Shown piece after piece: positions 1-8,838 of a stretch of 64,000 nucleotides of DNA. Position 1 is the stretch's first letter, and every line of letters begins with the position of its first letter. The stretch comes from Membranihabitans marinus (GTDB lineage: Bacteria; Bacteroidota; Bacteroidia; Chitinophagales; Saprospiraceae), in the NCBI RefSeq assembly GCF_021729155.1, contig NZ_JAJQYA010000018.1, forward strand, positions 27,677 through 91,676, in the 5' to 3' direction. Made by a program: the position numbers and the translations under genes. The notes below the pieces were generated by a model. The model was not told the origin of the DNA, searched no databases, and saw nothing but the letters and a program-made list of their open reading frames with translations.

Positions 1-870
1 AAAAAATTTGCTAATTCATTGAAATTGAGGATTCTCATGAGACAGTCGGTGACTGGAAATACAGCAGAAATTAGTTCAGCAGTCAAAGCATTAATCGATG
101 AAGGGGATTTGATTTCTTCTGAAGCGGAGGCTCCATTTATGGACTTTTTAGGTCAATCCGGTGACGAGAATCCAATGTATGCCAATATGGAATCAGGAAT
201 AGGCAATTTCTATATCGCCAGTAATTCATCTTTGAATGTACTTGATTCTTTGGCTGATCCTAGATTGCCATTGTTGTATGCTGAGGCTGTAAATCACGAA
301 GGTGAAATAATAGGAATTGATCAAGGATCCGTTGACAACGAACCTTTCACCAGTTCTAAAGATGATTATAGTCAAGGTACTAGTATTACATACGACAGTG
401 ATAATCCTGCGATATTTATGAGTCATTGGGAAGTTTGGTTCTTGAGAGCAGAAGCGGCTATTCGATTTGGTACCGCTGATGTCGCGGAAACAGCTCTTTT
501 AAATGCAATTTCTGAACACTTTACTTACTTGGGTTTAACGTCAGATGATGCACAAGCTTATATGGCAAGTCTGGACTTCGACGCCGCTGCCAGTACAAAT
601 GAGCAAATTGAAATTCTCGCTATCCAAAAATGGATATCTATGAATGGTTTGCAGGAATCAGAAGGGTGGTTAGAGTCATTGAGATTTGATACTCCAGATA
701 ATCCTATTTTTACTTCCATTGAAACAGGTATATATAGAACACCATTGGAGTCGGTATTGAATGAAGGTGTGCATCCTTCGTCTTGGGTATATCCAGCTAA
801 GGAGCAAAGTTTGAATAGAAATGCACCTGCCCAAAAAGATATTAGAGATAAAGTGTTCTGGGATAATTAA
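1..870 (+). CDS. SusD/RagB-like outer-membrane lipoprotein, C-terminal part
   Basis: The frame is open from the first base, so the gene begins outside the window; 289 residues of the C-terminal part remain. The first residues (KFANSLKLRILMRQS) match the stretch found in the middle of SusD-like proteins, and the end (WVYPAKEQSLNRNAP ... KVFWDN) resembles the SusD_2-type C terminus. SusD proteins sit on the outer cell surface and hand glycans or peptides to a SusC TonB-dependent channel, whose gene would be expected just upstream. The lipoprotein gene at 889 follows after 18 bp and is probably in the same operon. The substrate cannot be inferred. The family call is fairly firm; the exact subfamily is inference. 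Confidence 0.85.
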   Translation, partial: KKFANSLKLRILMRQSVTGNTAEISSAVKALIDEGDLISSEAEAPFMDFLGQSGDENPMYANMESGIGNFYIASNSSLNVLDSLADPRLPLLYAEAVNHEGEIIGIDQGSVDNEPFTSSKDDYSQGTSITYDSDNPAIFMSHWEVWFLRAEAAIRFGTADVAETALLNAISEHFTYLGLTSDDAQAYMASLDFDAAASTNEQIEILAIQKWISMNGLQESEGWLESLRFDTPDNPIFTSIETGIYRTPLESVLNEGVHPSSWVYPAKEQSLNRNAPAQKDIRDKVFWDN

Positions 871-888
871 GAATTAAAAACATAAAAG

Positions 889-1605
889 ATGAAACAAATA
901 AAAATAATAGCATTATTGTGTTTGGCAATAGGATTTTTCTCTTGTGAGGAAGAGTCAGATATTGTTGAATCAAAAATAACCTACCTTCCCAAGTTTGAAG
1001 CAGCTGGAGAGGATTATATTGAATTGACCTGCGTGGAAGATTTTGTTGATCCCGGAACCATCGCCATTGAAGGAGGGACAGAAATCGATGTAAATACTGT
1101 AGTAAAAGGTAAGTATTTTGGAGCTTCTTCAGTTTCCACTCCGGATGAGTATGTGATTAGCTATAGTGCAGTGAATGTCGATGGCATTCCCGGGGCATAT
1201 ATGAGAGAGGTATTCAAAAAACCATGTGATGGTGATTTGGTGACCAATATTTCTGGTATCTATTCTTCAACCGTTACTAGGATTACTGGGGCAGTTCAAG
1301 CTGATCTCAATAATGTATATATCGTCCAATTGTCAGACAATACCTATGGATTGTCACATGGTATCGGTGGTTATTATGATTTGGGACTTGAGTATGGACC
1401 AGATTATGCGTCTTTAGGCGCGGTGATTACCGCCAATGATATAGGTTCCAATGATTTTACAGTGTCAGATGCTACCTTCCCAGTTTGGGGAAATGTAGTT
1501 CAAATTACCAATTTTAAAGTAGATGCTTCTACAGGCACGATTACCTATCACGGATCAGGGAATTTTGGAAATGGTGAATTTGATGTGGTATTGAAGAAGA
1601 AGTAA
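889..1605 (+). CDS. Lipoprotein downstream of susD, DUF5012/SGBP-like
   Basis: A 238-residue protein with a lipoprotein signal (hydrophobic stretch, then FFSC with Cys at residue 19). The first half holds an Ig-like segment (VEDFVDPGTIAIEGG ... VKGKYFGASSV) of the kind seen in small surface lipoproteins of Sus-like loci (DUF5012/BT_2262 type). The second half, rich in Gly and Tyr and ending FDVVLKKK, looks like a beta-rich domain. Its position 18 bp after the SusD gene suggests a surface glycan-binding or accessory role. That role is inferred from context; no catalytic residues were seen. Confidence 0.7.
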   Translation: MKQIKIIALLCLAIGFFSCEEESDIVESKITYLPKFEAAGEDYIELTCVEDFVDPGTIAIEGGTEIDVNTVVKGKYFGASSVSTPDEYVISYSAVNVDGIPGAYMREVFKKPCDGDLVTNISGIYSSTVTRITGAVQADLNNVYIVQLSDNTYGLSHGIGGYYDLGLEYGPDYASLGAVITANDIGSNDFTVSDATFPVWGNVVQITNFKVDASTGTITYHGSGNFGNGEFDVVLKKK

Positions 1606-1690
1606 TCAGGTATAATGCATAAATTGGTTTTTATAGCCTCATAGCAGTTGTAAAAATCAAATAATGAATTTACTTGCCTAATTTTTTATG

Positions 1691-1730
1691 GCGATTGTTT
1701 GCACTTGGCGAACAATCGCTTTTTTATTTT
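1691..1730 (+). terminator. Intrinsic terminator of the SusD operon
   Basis: GCGATTGTTTGC pairs with GCGAACAATCGC across a 5-base loop with one G-T wobble, and a run of T follows (TTTTTTATTTT). It lies about 85 bp after the lipoprotein stop. The rest of the 312-bp gap up to 1917 shows no convincing gene. Confidence 0.8.
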
Positions 1731-1917
1731 CTACTAACTATTTACTGCGAAATCTGTATAAAATGGTTAAAATATCAAAAATTACAATTATATTTAGTTC
1801 AATTCAGTTTTATATCCACTAGTGCGTGGCAACCTAAATATAGGGATGGGGTGTTCGATAAAGCCCGGAAACAAAATTATGGAAAGGAATGATTGCAGGG
1901 GAAATATGGGAGTGTAA

Positions 1918-2814
1918 ATGGATAGTAAAATAATTAGGTTTTTAGATTATATAAAATATGAAAAAAGGTACTCGGACAATACCATAGTGGCCTACCGCAA
2001 GGATTTGAATCAATTCAAATCTTTTTTGGACGAGACTTTTGGAGAAATGGATTGGGCTGAGGTTAGTCATCTTAATGTCCGTAGCTGGGTTTTTCACCTC
2101 TCAGAATTATCAAGTGACAAACGAACCATTAACCGAAAAATATCTAGTCTGAGATCATTCTACAAATACCTGTTCAATAATCAAATAGTGAGTAGTCATC
2201 CACTGCAACACATCCAAAGTGTAAAAGTGGGAAAATCCCTGCCTGTAGTTGTGCCTACAGAGGCCATCGATAAATATATAAATGCACCGAGTGAAAGCTG
2301 GCAGGATCTCAGAGATCAAATGCTAATTCAGGTATTATATGAGACGGGAATGCGACGTGCAGAGGTAATGAAATTGACTTTTGATGACATTCGTTGGGAT
2401 CGTCAACAGATAAGAGTACTAGGTAAGGGTAATAAATGGCGGATCATTCCCTTGAGAGTTGACTTGGTTGATAAGTTGACTAAGTATCGAGAAGAAATTC
2501 AAGCGCAATTTGATGATCTGACACCTTATATAATAGTGCGGGACAATGGTAAGCCTGCCTATCCCAAATGGATATATAATAAGGTGAAACAAATAATAGA
2601 TGTCATAGCGACGACTGAAAAATCCAGTCCTCATATATTGAGGCATTCTATCGCCACACATCTTCTAGACAATGGAGCTGATGTGAGGATAATAAAGGAG
2701 TTTTTGGGACATAGCAGTATGGCTAGTACAGAAATATATACACATAATTCGATAGAGAAGCTCAAGGCGGCCTACAAGTCCTCCTTGCCCAATCTCGATC
2801 GGATCATTCTTTAA
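1918..2814 (+). CDS. xerC: Tyrosine recombinase XerC/XerD type
   Basis: At 298 residues this is the normal length for a chromosomal Xer recombinase. Residues 1-90 form the SAM-like core-binding domain and the rest is the catalytic domain. The expected active-site residues are visible: Arg146 (TGMRRAEV), a Lys near 169, His239 and Arg242 (HILRH), His265 (LGHSS) and the nucleophile Tyr274 (TEIYTH). Xer proteins resolve chromosome dimers at dif and can be used by mobile elements. It is 19 bp upstream of hpf, an arrangement that I recall as usual in Bacteroidota, so this is a housekeeping copy and not a phage integrase. XerC versus XerD cannot be decided here. Confidence 0.88.
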   Translation: MDSKIIRFLDYIKYEKRYSDNTIVAYRKDLNQFKSFLDETFGEMDWAEVSHLNVRSWVFHLSELSSDKRTINRKISSLRSFYKYLFNNQIVSSHPLQHIQSVKVGKSLPVVVPTEAIDKYINAPSESWQDLRDQMLIQVLYETGMRRAEVMKLTFDDIRWDRQQIRVLGKGNKWRIIPLRVDLVDKLTKYREEIQAQFDDLTPYIIVRDNGKPAYPKWIYNKVKQIIDVIATTEKSSPHILRHSIATHLLDNGADVRIIKEFLGHSSMASTEIYTHNSIEKLKAAYKSSLPNLDRIIL

Positions 2815-2833
2815 CACTATAAAAAATGTTATT

Positions 2834-3133
2834 ATGAAAGTAAGAGTAGAATCTATCCACTTTAATGCCGACAGGATCTTAGTAGATTTTATAGAGAAGA
2901 AATTGAGTAAGTTGGAACAATTTTATGACCAGATTATAGATGTGAGTGTCATTTTAAAATTGGAAAATTCTGGTCAAATCAAGGATAAAATATTAGAAGC
3001 TAAAATACATGTCCCTGGAGATACTATTTTCGCAAAAGAAACAGACAAAACCTTTGAATCGGCCACGGATAAAGCAGTTGATGTATTAAAAAGGCAGATA
3101 ATCAAGTATAAAGAGCTGCAAAGAACATATTAA
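2834..3133 (+). CDS. hpf: Ribosome hibernation-promoting factor, short form
   Basis: A 99-residue protein of the HPF/YfiA (RaiA) family. It starts MKVRVESIHFNAD, has the typical 'KLSKLEQFYDQIIDVSVILKL' helix and ends 'VDVLKRQIIKYKELQ'. The long-form C-terminal dimerisation domain is absent. These proteins bind the 30S decoding region in stationary phase and silence ribosomes. The gene follows xerC by 19 bp and ends just before a strong terminator, so the two are likely cotranscribed. Confidence 0.92.
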   Translation: MKVRVESIHFNADRILVDFIEKKLSKLEQFYDQIIDVSVILKLENSGQIKDKILEAKIHVPGDTIFAKETDKTFESATDKAVDVLKRQIIKYKELQRTY

Positions 3134-3151
3134 TTATAAAAAAAAATAAAA

Positions 3152-3198
3152 AAAGCCACCCTGTATTTCGAAGTATAGGGTGGCTTTGTATTTTTTAA
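3152..3198 (+). terminator. Terminator after hpf
   Basis: AAAGCCACCCT pairs perfectly with AGGGTGGCTTT around a short A/T-rich loop, flanked by A-runs before and T-runs after. It separates xerC-hpf from the tRNA/tuf unit. Confidence 0.85.
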
Positions 3199-3274
3199 GT
3201 GGTTTTATAAGTAATTGAATAGTAATAGGGTATGAGAAATTTGAGAAATATTTTGCAAAATTTTAAAAGATGTT

Positions 3275-3304
3275 TTTGAGGTTTTTAAAATTGTTGTACT
3301 TTCG
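3275..3304 (+). promoter_or_regulatory. Bacteroidota-type promoter, upstream of two
   Basis: A TTTG at 3275-3278 and TACTTTCG at 3297-3304 are 18 bp apart, a reasonable fit to the Bacteroidota -33 TTTG / -7 TAnnTTTG promoter. It points toward the tRNA cluster. Predicted from motif and spacing only. Confidence 0.5.
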
Positions 3305-3340
3305 CAAAAGTAAAGAAGTTGAAAAAAATATATTTTTCCA

Positions 3341-3371
3341 TTTGTAAATATAATTTTTAATATTATCTTTG
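3341..3371 (+). promoter_or_regulatory. Bacteroidota-type promoter for the tRNA-tuf unit
   Basis: TTTG at 3341-3344 and TATCTTTG at 3364-3371 are separated by exactly 19 bp, an exact match to the phylum's -33/-7 consensus. Transcription would start near 3378 and leave about 270 nt of leader before the first tRNA. The stretch 3372-3649 shows no gene. Confidence 0.65.
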
Positions 3372-3649
3372 CAATCGCTTTAAGAGAAAGCGGGTTAATT
3401 TGAAATTTTTTTATAATATCTAACACTATCACCTTATTCTCTTCTTGGATGAGTTTGCTGGATAATGCGTTTGAATTTATTTACTTGTAAGTGGATTTAA
3501 ATGGTGTTGTTTTCTAGGAGAAGTTGTTGAGCGCATCTGTTTTTCAGGTGTGAAATTTTTGGTGTTTGTTTTTATGGTGCGACGAATTATTTGAATGTGA
3601 TATTGGCATTTGTTTGTTGATTGAAGTATTTAATGAGATAATATTGTTA

Positions 3650-3723
3650 GCCGGCATAGCTCAGTTGGCCAGAGCAGCTGATTTGTAATCAGCGGGTCGG
3701 GGGTTCGAATCCCTCTGCCGGCT
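3650..3723 (+). tRNA. tRNA-Thr (anticodon TGT)
   Basis: A 74-nt cloverleaf: acceptor GCCGGCA/TGCCGGC, anticodon stem GCTGA/TCAGC with loop TTTGTAA (anticodon TGT), T arm GGGTTCGAATCCC. No CCA is encoded. It is first in a four-tRNA cluster before tuf. Confidence 0.96.
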
Positions 3724-3888
3724 CAATGTATTGCAATTGTAAAAACACAGTCTTTTGATTCTGCCTTTGGGTATTGAGAGAGATTGAACCAAAGTTTGAC
3801 TATTTCTTTTTTAGAATTGAGTTATATGGGTATATTGAGCAGAGAAAGGATAGATATGATAACGATGTCTTAAAAGTTGTGGAAGAAT

Positions 3889-3971
3889 GGGGGCGCGCCG
3901 GAGTTGGAGAGCCGGGCCAGACTGTAAATCTGGTGACTCCGTCTGAATAGGTTCGAATCCTATCGCCCCCA
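3889..3971 (+). tRNA. tRNA-Tyr (anticodon GTA)
   Basis: An 83-nt class II tRNA. The acceptor GGGGGCG pairs with CGCCCCC, the anticodon loop is CTGTAAA between CCAGA and TCTGG, and there is a long variable arm (TGACTCCGTCTGAAT) as expected for Tyr. Confidence 0.96.
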
Positions 3972-4017
3972 CTATATAGGCATCGTATATCATAATACGA
4001 AGATTAGGATATAATTA

Positions 4018-4090
4018 GCGGGAGTAGCTCAGTTGGTAGAGCATCAGCCTTCCAAGCTGAGGGTCGCGGGTTCGAGCCTCGTCTCCCGCT
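4018..4090 (+). tRNA. tRNA-Gly (anticodon TCC)
   Basis: A 73-nt cloverleaf: acceptor GCGGGAG/CTCCCGC, anticodon loop CTTCCAA between TCAGC and GCTGA, T loop TTCGAGC. Confidence 0.96.
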
Positions 4091-4106
4091 CTTTCTTTTT
4101 CTTCTT

Positions 4107-4178
<72 letters not shown>

Positions 4179-4236
4179 CCAAGATAGTGGATGATACTTT
4201 AATCAATTAATTGTTGATACATAAAAAACAAATGTA

Positions 4237-5433
4237 ATGGCAAAACAGAATTTTGAACGGAATAAGCCGCACTTAAACATTGGTACTATTGGTCACGTGG
4301 ATCATGGTAAAACGACATTGACAGCAGCGATCACAGTTGTATTATCTGGTGATGGTCTTGCAGAGAAAATGAATTATGATGCTATCGATGCTGCTCCAGA
4401 GGAGAAAGAGCGTGGTATCACAATTAATACTGCACACGTGGAGTATGAAACTGTTAACAGACACTATGCACACGTAGATTGTCCAGGTCACGCCGATTAT
4501 GTGAAAAACATGGTTACTGGTGCTGCTCAAATGGACGGAGCTATCTTGGTTGTAGCTGCTACTGATGGTCCTATGCCACAAACTAGAGAGCACATCTTGT
4601 TGGCTCGTCAGGTTGGTGTTCCTAAGATCGTTGTATTCATGAATAAAGTGGATTTAGTAGACGATGCAGAGATGTTGGAGTTGGTAGAGATGGAAGTTAG
4701 AGAACTTTTAGATCAATATGAATTTGACGGTGACAACGCAAGTGTTATCCAAGGTTCAGCGTTGAAAGCGTTGGAAGGAGAAGCTGGTGCTGTTCAAGCA
4801 ATCAAAGATTTGATGGCTGCAGTAGATGCTGACATTCCTGAGCCTACTCGATTGGTAGATCAGCCTTTCTTGATGCCAGTAGAGGACGTATTCTCTATCA
4901 CTGGTAGAGGAACTGTTGCTACAGGTAGAATCGAAAGAGGTGTTATCAATGTAGGTGATGGTGTTGAGATCGTAGGTATGCAGGAAGATGGTGTTAAGCC
5001 TGGAACTTCAACTGTAACTGGAGTTGAGATGTTTAGAAAAATCTTGAACAGAGGAGAAGCTGGTGATAATGCAGGTCTTTTGTTGAGAGGTATCAATAAA
5101 GAAGATATTCAGAGAGGACAGGTAATCTGTGCTCCTGGAACAGTAAAACCGCATAAACACTTCAAATGTGAAGTATATGTATTGAGTAAAGATGAGGGTG
5201 GACGTCATAAGCCATTCTTCAACGGTTACCGACCTCAGTTCTACTTTAGAACGACTGACGTAACTGGAGATATTTCTTTGCCTGATGGAGTAGAAATGGT
5301 AATGCCTGGTGACAACGTAACTTTGGAAGTTAAATTGATCAACACTATTGCCATGGACAAAGGATTGCGTTTTGCGATCAGAGAAGGTGGTAGAACCATT
5401 GGTGCTGGTCAGGTTACAGAGATTTTGGACTAG
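4237..5433 (+). CDS. tuf: Elongation factor Tu
   Basis: At 398 residues this is full length. The GTPase domain shows GHVDHGKT (about residues 19-26), the switch region with [21 protein letters not shown] and NKVD; the two beta-barrel domains follow, ending [17 protein letters not shown]-Tu brings aminoacyl-tRNA to the ribosome as a GTP complex. The gene sits inside a tRNA cluster (Thr, Tyr, Gly, Thr before it and Trp after it), the arrangement usual in this phylum. It is followed by a hairpin that may limit read-through. Confidence 0.98.
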   Translation: MAKQNFERNKPHLNIGTIGHVDHGKTTLTAAITVVLSGDGLAEKMNYDAIDAAPEEKERGITINTAHVEYETVNRHYAHVDCPGHADYVKNMVTGAAQMDGAILVVAATDGPMPQTREHILLARQVGVPKIVVFMNKVDLVDDAEMLELVEMEVRELLDQYEFDGDNASVIQGSALKALEGEAGAVQAIKDLMAAVDADIPEPTRLVDQPFLMPVEDVFSITGRGTVATGRIERGVINVGDGVEIVGMQEDGVKPGTSTVTGVEMFRKILNRGEAGDNAGLLLRGINKEDIQRGQVICAPGTVKPHKHFKCEVYVLSKDEGGRHKPFFNGYRPQFYFRTTDVTGDISLPDGVEMVMPGDNVTLEVKLINTIAMDKGLRFAIREGGRTIGAGQVTEILD

Positions 5434-5458
5434 TTTATAATAGTAAACGAAATATATG

Positions 5459-5512
5459 TAATGTAAGTGATTAAGTGGCAATTGTTTGGTGCTTAATCAT
5501 TTACATTATTTT
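5459..5512 (+). terminator. Hairpin/terminator after tuf
   Basis: TAATGTAAGTGATTAAG (5459-5475) pairs over 17 positions, one of them a G-T wobble, with CTTAATCATTTACATTA (5492-5508), and TTTTATATA follows. It could end tuf transcripts or protect their 3' ends before tRNA-Trp. Confidence 0.65.
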
Positions 5513-5521
5513 ATATAATAC

Positions 5522-5594
5522 AGGAGAGTGGCTCAATTGGTAGAGCAGCGGTCTCCAAAACCGCAGGTTGCAGGTTCGAGTCCTGTCTCTCCTG
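5522..5594 (+). tRNA. tRNA-Trp (anticodon CCA)
   Basis: A 73-nt cloverleaf: acceptor AGGAGAG/CTCTCCT, anticodon loop CTCCAAA between GCGGT and ACCGC, T arm CAGGTTCGAGTCCTG. It lies between tuf and secE. Confidence 0.96.
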
Positions 5595-5645
5595 CTTTTT
5601 TTAAACTATATTCATCAGCACTTTTATTAATTTAGATTATAGCAA

Positions 5646-5834
5646 ATGAGTAAAATAGCAGATAGTTTTCGAGAAAGTTACCAAGAGTTAACACAAAAGG
5701 TGACTTGGCCTTCATGGCAGATGTTGATTAGTAGTACTATTTTGGTATTGATCGCAAGTATAATATTTGCTCTAATTGTATTTTTATTAGACACGGTGTC
5801 TAAGCAGGTTTTGGATCTGATCTACAGTCTATAA
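5646..5834 (+). CDS. secE: Preprotein translocase subunit SecE
   Basis: A 62-residue protein with the short single-membrane-segment form of SecE. An amphipathic start (ADSFRESYQELTQKVTWPSW, with the conserved VTWPSW motif) leads into one hydrophobic helix (residues about 28-50). SecE clamps the SecY channel in the inner membrane. nusG follows after 21 bp, the near-universal secE-nusG-rplK order. Confidence 0.95.
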   Translation: MSKIADSFRESYQELTQKVTWPSWQMLISSTILVLIASIIFALIVFLLDTVSKQVLDLIYSL

Positions 5835-5855
5835 ACCGATAAAAACTTTAGTAAA

Positions 5856-6401
5856 ATGGCTGAAAAAAGGTGGTATTCTCTTCGTGTCATAAGCGGTAAA
5901 GAAAAAAAGATCAAGGAAAGAATTGATCTGGAAATGCAGCGTTCAAAATGGACTGATATAGTGACACAAGTGGTAGTACCTACAGAGAAAGTGTATAAAA
6001 TCAGAGGAGGCAAAAAAGTAATCACGGAGAGAAATATCCTTCCTGGTTACTTGTTAGTTGAGGCCGATCCTGAAAACTTTAGTGGAGAGATCATTCAATC
6101 CATTTCAGGCATGACAAATGTCATCCATTTTTTGGGAGGAACTAATCCCATTCCTATGCGTCAATCTGAAGCCAATAGGATGCTAGGAAAAGTTGATGAA
6201 TCGAATATTTCTCAAGAGGTTATGATAGAACCATTCCTAGAAGGAGAAACTGTGAAAATAGTTGATGGTCCTTTTAACGAATTTGTAGGGGATGTAATCG
6301 AAGTAAACGAAGAGAAACGAAAAGTAAAAGTAGTTGTGAAGATTTTTGGTCGAGGAACTGAAGTTGAATTAAACTTTGTACAGGTCGAAAAACAACAATA
6401 G
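5856..6401 (+). CDS. nusG: Transcription termination/antitermination factor NusG
   Basis: A 181-residue protein with an N-terminal NGN domain (KRWYSLRVISGKEKKIKERI ... ILPGYLLVEAD) and a C-terminal KOW domain (VKIVDGPFNEFVGDVIEVNEEKRKVKV). It binds the RNA polymerase clamp and links polymerase to Rho or the ribosome. It lies between secE and rplK with short spacers. Confidence 0.97.
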   Translation: MAEKRWYSLRVISGKEKKIKERIDLEMQRSKWTDIVTQVVVPTEKVYKIRGGKKVITERNILPGYLLVEADPENFSGEIIQSISGMTNVIHFLGGTNPIPMRQSEANRMLGKVDESNISQEVMIEPFLEGETVKIVDGPFNEFVGDVIEVNEEKRKVKVVVKIFGRGTEVELNFVQVEKQQ

Positions 6402-6424
6402 CATAATTTTTAAAATTAATTAGA

Positions 6425-6868
6425 ATGGCTAAGGAGATAGAAACTTTTGTAAAGTTGCAAGTAAGAGGAGGACAAGCTAATCCAGCTCCTCCAGTTGGTC
6501 CTGCATTGGGTGCAAAAGGGGTAAATATTATGGAGTTCTGCAAAAGATTTAATGCAGATACTCAAGACAAGCAGGGACAAGTACTTCCTGTTCTCATCAC
6601 TGTGTTTAAAGACAAATCATTTACATTTGTAATTAAAACACCTCCTGCATCTGTACAATTGGCAGAGGCGGCAAAAATTAAAAAAGGATCTGATGAACCC
6701 AATAGAAAGAAAGTGGGATCTGTAACTTGGGATCAAGTGAAAGATATCGCTGAGGGTAAAATGCCAGATCTAAATGCTTTTTCTATTGAATCAGCTATGA
6801 AAATGGTTGCTGGTACTGCAAGAAGTATGGGGATTACCGTGAGTGGTACACCTCCGTGGGAAAACTAA
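6425..6868 (+). CDS. rplK: 50S ribosomal protein L11
   Basis: A 147-residue protein of normal length. The N-terminal domain contains [20 protein letters not shown]; the C-terminal RNA-binding domain ends [15 protein letters not shown]11 forms the GTPase-associated centre with 23S rRNA. It starts 23 bp after nusG. Confidence 0.98.
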   Translation: MAKEIETFVKLQVRGGQANPAPPVGPALGAKGVNIMEFCKRFNADTQDKQGQVLPVLITVFKDKSFTFVIKTPPASVQLAEAAKIKKGSDEPNRKKVGSVTWDQVKDIAEGKMPDLNAFSIESAMKMVAGTARSMGITVSGTPPWEN

Positions 6869-6924
6869 TTTAAGACTAAGTAGGGAGTCCGATTTTGGGC
6901 GCTATGACCTCATAATTCTATAAA

Positions 6925-7617
6925 ATGGCAAAATTAACAAAGAAAAGAAAAGCTGCTTTAGAACTTTTAGATGTAGAAAAACAATATTCTGTATCTGAGG
7001 CTATGGAGTTGGTGAAAAAAGTTAATATCACAAAGTTTGATGCTTCTGTTGATTTACATATCCGATTGGGTGTAGATCCTCGGAAAGCAGATCAAGCTAT
7101 TCGTGGTACAGTGGTATTACCTCACGGAACAGGTAAAACGAAAACCGTATTGGTGCTTTGTAATCCCGACAAGGAAGAAGAAGCTAAAAATGCTGGTGCA
7201 GACTATGTAGGTCTGGATGAATATGTACAGAAAATCAAAGATGGTTGGACAGATGTAGATGTTATTATCGCTACACCTGATGTAATGGCCAAAGTAGGTC
7301 AAATAGGTAGAATCCTAGGTCCTCGTGGTCTTATGCCCAATCCTAAATCTGGTACAGTTACACCTAATGTTGGAAATGCTATTGAAGAAGTCAAGAAAGG
7401 TAAAATTGCCTTTAGAGTTGACAAATTTGGTATCGTTCATACACCGATTGGACGTGTGTCTTTTACCGCTGATCAATTGAAGGACAATGCAAACGAATTT
7501 TTGGGAACCCTCCTAAAAATGAAGCCTTCTACAGCGAAAGGAACGTATATGAAATCAATTACTACAGCTAGTACTATGAGTCCTGGTGTAAAAGTTGATC
7601 CCAAAACCATTGCTTAA
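6925..7617 (+). CDS. rplA: 50S ribosomal protein L1
   Basis: A 230-residue protein with the L1 signature around [19 protein letters not shown] and a C-terminal [20 protein letters not shown]. It forms the L1 stalk and in many bacteria represses its own operon. The 56-bp spacer before it was not matched to a known L1-binding site. Confidence 0.98.
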   Translation: MAKLTKKRKAALELLDVEKQYSVSEAMELVKKVNITKFDASVDLHIRLGVDPRKADQAIRGTVVLPHGTGKTKTVLVLCNPDKEEEAKNAGADYVGLDEYVQKIKDGWTDVDVIIATPDVMAKVGQIGRILGPRGLMPNPKSGTVTPNVGNAIEEVKKGKIAFRVDKFGIVHTPIGRVSFTADQLKDNANEFLGTLLKMKPSTAKGTYMKSITTASTMSPGVKVDPKTIA

Positions 7618-7635
7618 TTCTAAAAGTTATTACCA

Positions 7636-8166
7636 ATGACAAAAGCAGAAAAAACACTCTTAATAGAAGAACTTCGAAGTAAATTCGAAGGATCAGAATA
7701 TTTTTACTTAACCGATTCATCTTCACTTTCAGTAGAGAAAATTAACAACCTTAGAGGTTTGTTCTACGAGAAAGGGATTGAGATGAGAGTTGTAAAAAAC
7801 ACTTTGGTGCGTAAAGCATTAGAAGCTTTGCCAGCTGAGAAAAAAGTAGAAGGATTGTATGACTCATTGAAAGGTCCAACCTCTATCTTGTTTACCGATG
7901 TGGCTAATGCACCCGCAAAAATTCTTAAAGAATTTAGAGAGAAAAATGATAAGCCAGTCCTTAAGGCGGCTTATATCGATACAGACGTATTTGTAGGAGA
8001 CGAACAAATCGATGTATTGGCCAAGTTGAAATCCAAAGAGGATTTATTGGCAGAGGTTATTGGATTATTACAATCACCTCCAAAAACAGTTATCGCATCT
8101 CTTCAGTCTGCTGGTCAAACCCTTTCCGGTTTGTTGAAGACTTTAGAAGAAAGAAGCGAAAATTAA
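7636..8166 (+). CDS. rplJ: 50S ribosomal protein L10
   Basis: A 176-residue protein. The N-terminal rRNA-binding part (TKAEKTLLIEELRSKFEGSE ... MRVVKNTLVRKAL) is followed by the C-terminal helix that holds L7/L12 dimers (LQSAGQTLSGLLKTLEER). It starts 18 bp after rplA, so there is little room for a separate leader. Confidence 0.97.
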   Translation: MTKAEKTLLIEELRSKFEGSEYFYLTDSSSLSVEKINNLRGLFYEKGIEMRVVKNTLVRKALEALPAEKKVEGLYDSLKGPTSILFTDVANAPAKILKEFREKNDKPVLKAAYIDTDVFVGDEQIDVLAKLKSKEDLLAEVIGLLQSPPKTVIASLQSAGQTLSGLLKTLEERSEN

Positions 8167-8239
8167 TTGTTGATAGAGATAGGCTTCCAAGCGCAACGCT
8201 CTCAATATATTATTGAGTAATTATTAAAAAAAAATCAAA

Positions 8240-8617
8240 ATGGCTGAATTAAAAGAATTAGCAGAACAATTAGTTAACTTAACCGTTAAAGAGGTTAGTG
8301 AATTAGCAACTATATTAAAAGATGAGTATGGTATCGAGCCTGCAGCAGCAGCTGTAGCAGTAGCTGGCCCTGCTGGTGGCGGCGACGGAGCTGGTGAAGC
8401 AGCTCAAACTGAATTCGATGTTATATTGAAATCTGCAGGATCTGCTAAATTGGCAGTAGTAAAAGAAGTAAAAAATCTATTGGGTCTAGGATTGAAAGAT
8501 GCTAAAGAACTAGTAGATGGTGCGCCTTCAGCAATCAAAGAAGGTGTAGCTAAAGAAGAAGCTGAAAGCTTGAAAGCGGCTCTTGAAGCAGCTGGAGCTG
8601 AAGTGGAATTGAAGTAA
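8240..8617 (+). CDS. rplL: 50S ribosomal protein L7/L12
   Basis: A 125-residue acidic protein: N-terminal dimerisation helix, Ala/Gly-rich hinge ([20 protein letters not shown]) and a C-terminal factor-binding domain ([21 protein letters not shown]). It forms the flexible stalk that recruits translation factors. A strong hairpin lies between it and rpoB. Confidence 0.97.
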   Translation: MAELKELAEQLVNLTVKEVSELATILKDEYGIEPAAAAVAVAGPAGGGDGAGEAAQTEFDVILKSAGSAKLAVVKEVKNLLGLGLKDAKELVDGAPSAIKEGVAKEEAESLKAALEAAGAEVELK

Positions 8618-8673
8618 TTTGTAATCTTCAAGAAATAAAGAGATAAGCAGAAGATTAAATATGAAATAATATT

Positions 8674-8712
8674 AGGAAGACTTAACCAACCATAGGTAGG
8701 TTAGGTCTTCCT
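8674..8712 (+). promoter_or_regulatory. Hairpin between rplL and rpoB (attenuator candidate)
   Basis: AGGAAGACTTAACCAACC pairs with GGTAGGTTAGGTCTTCCT over nearly its whole length (one A-A mismatch, one wobble) around the loop ATA. It is followed by CTTACGTTTG and not by a clean T-run, so it reads as a partial terminator or processing site. Regulation between rplL and rpoB is well known in other bacteria; the role here is inferred. Confidence 0.6.
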
Positions 8713-8838
8713 TACGTTTGTTTATTCTTTATTTCCAGTGCCGACCTTGTGTCTTGCTTCTTCGACAAGGTATATAGAAAGGACAGTTTTAAGTATTGAA
8801 GTGGTATACAATTATAATGACGTATTAAATTTTTATCC

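Noticed and set aside
1674..1892. A 72-codon plus-strand frame before xerC
   Set aside because: It spans the terminator hairpin at 1691-1730 and encodes a sequence without family features; rpsU, which might be expected here, is not present.
5008..5481. A 157-codon minus-strand frame opposite tuf
   Set aside because: It is a shadow of the tuf coding sequence and has no recognisable protein features.
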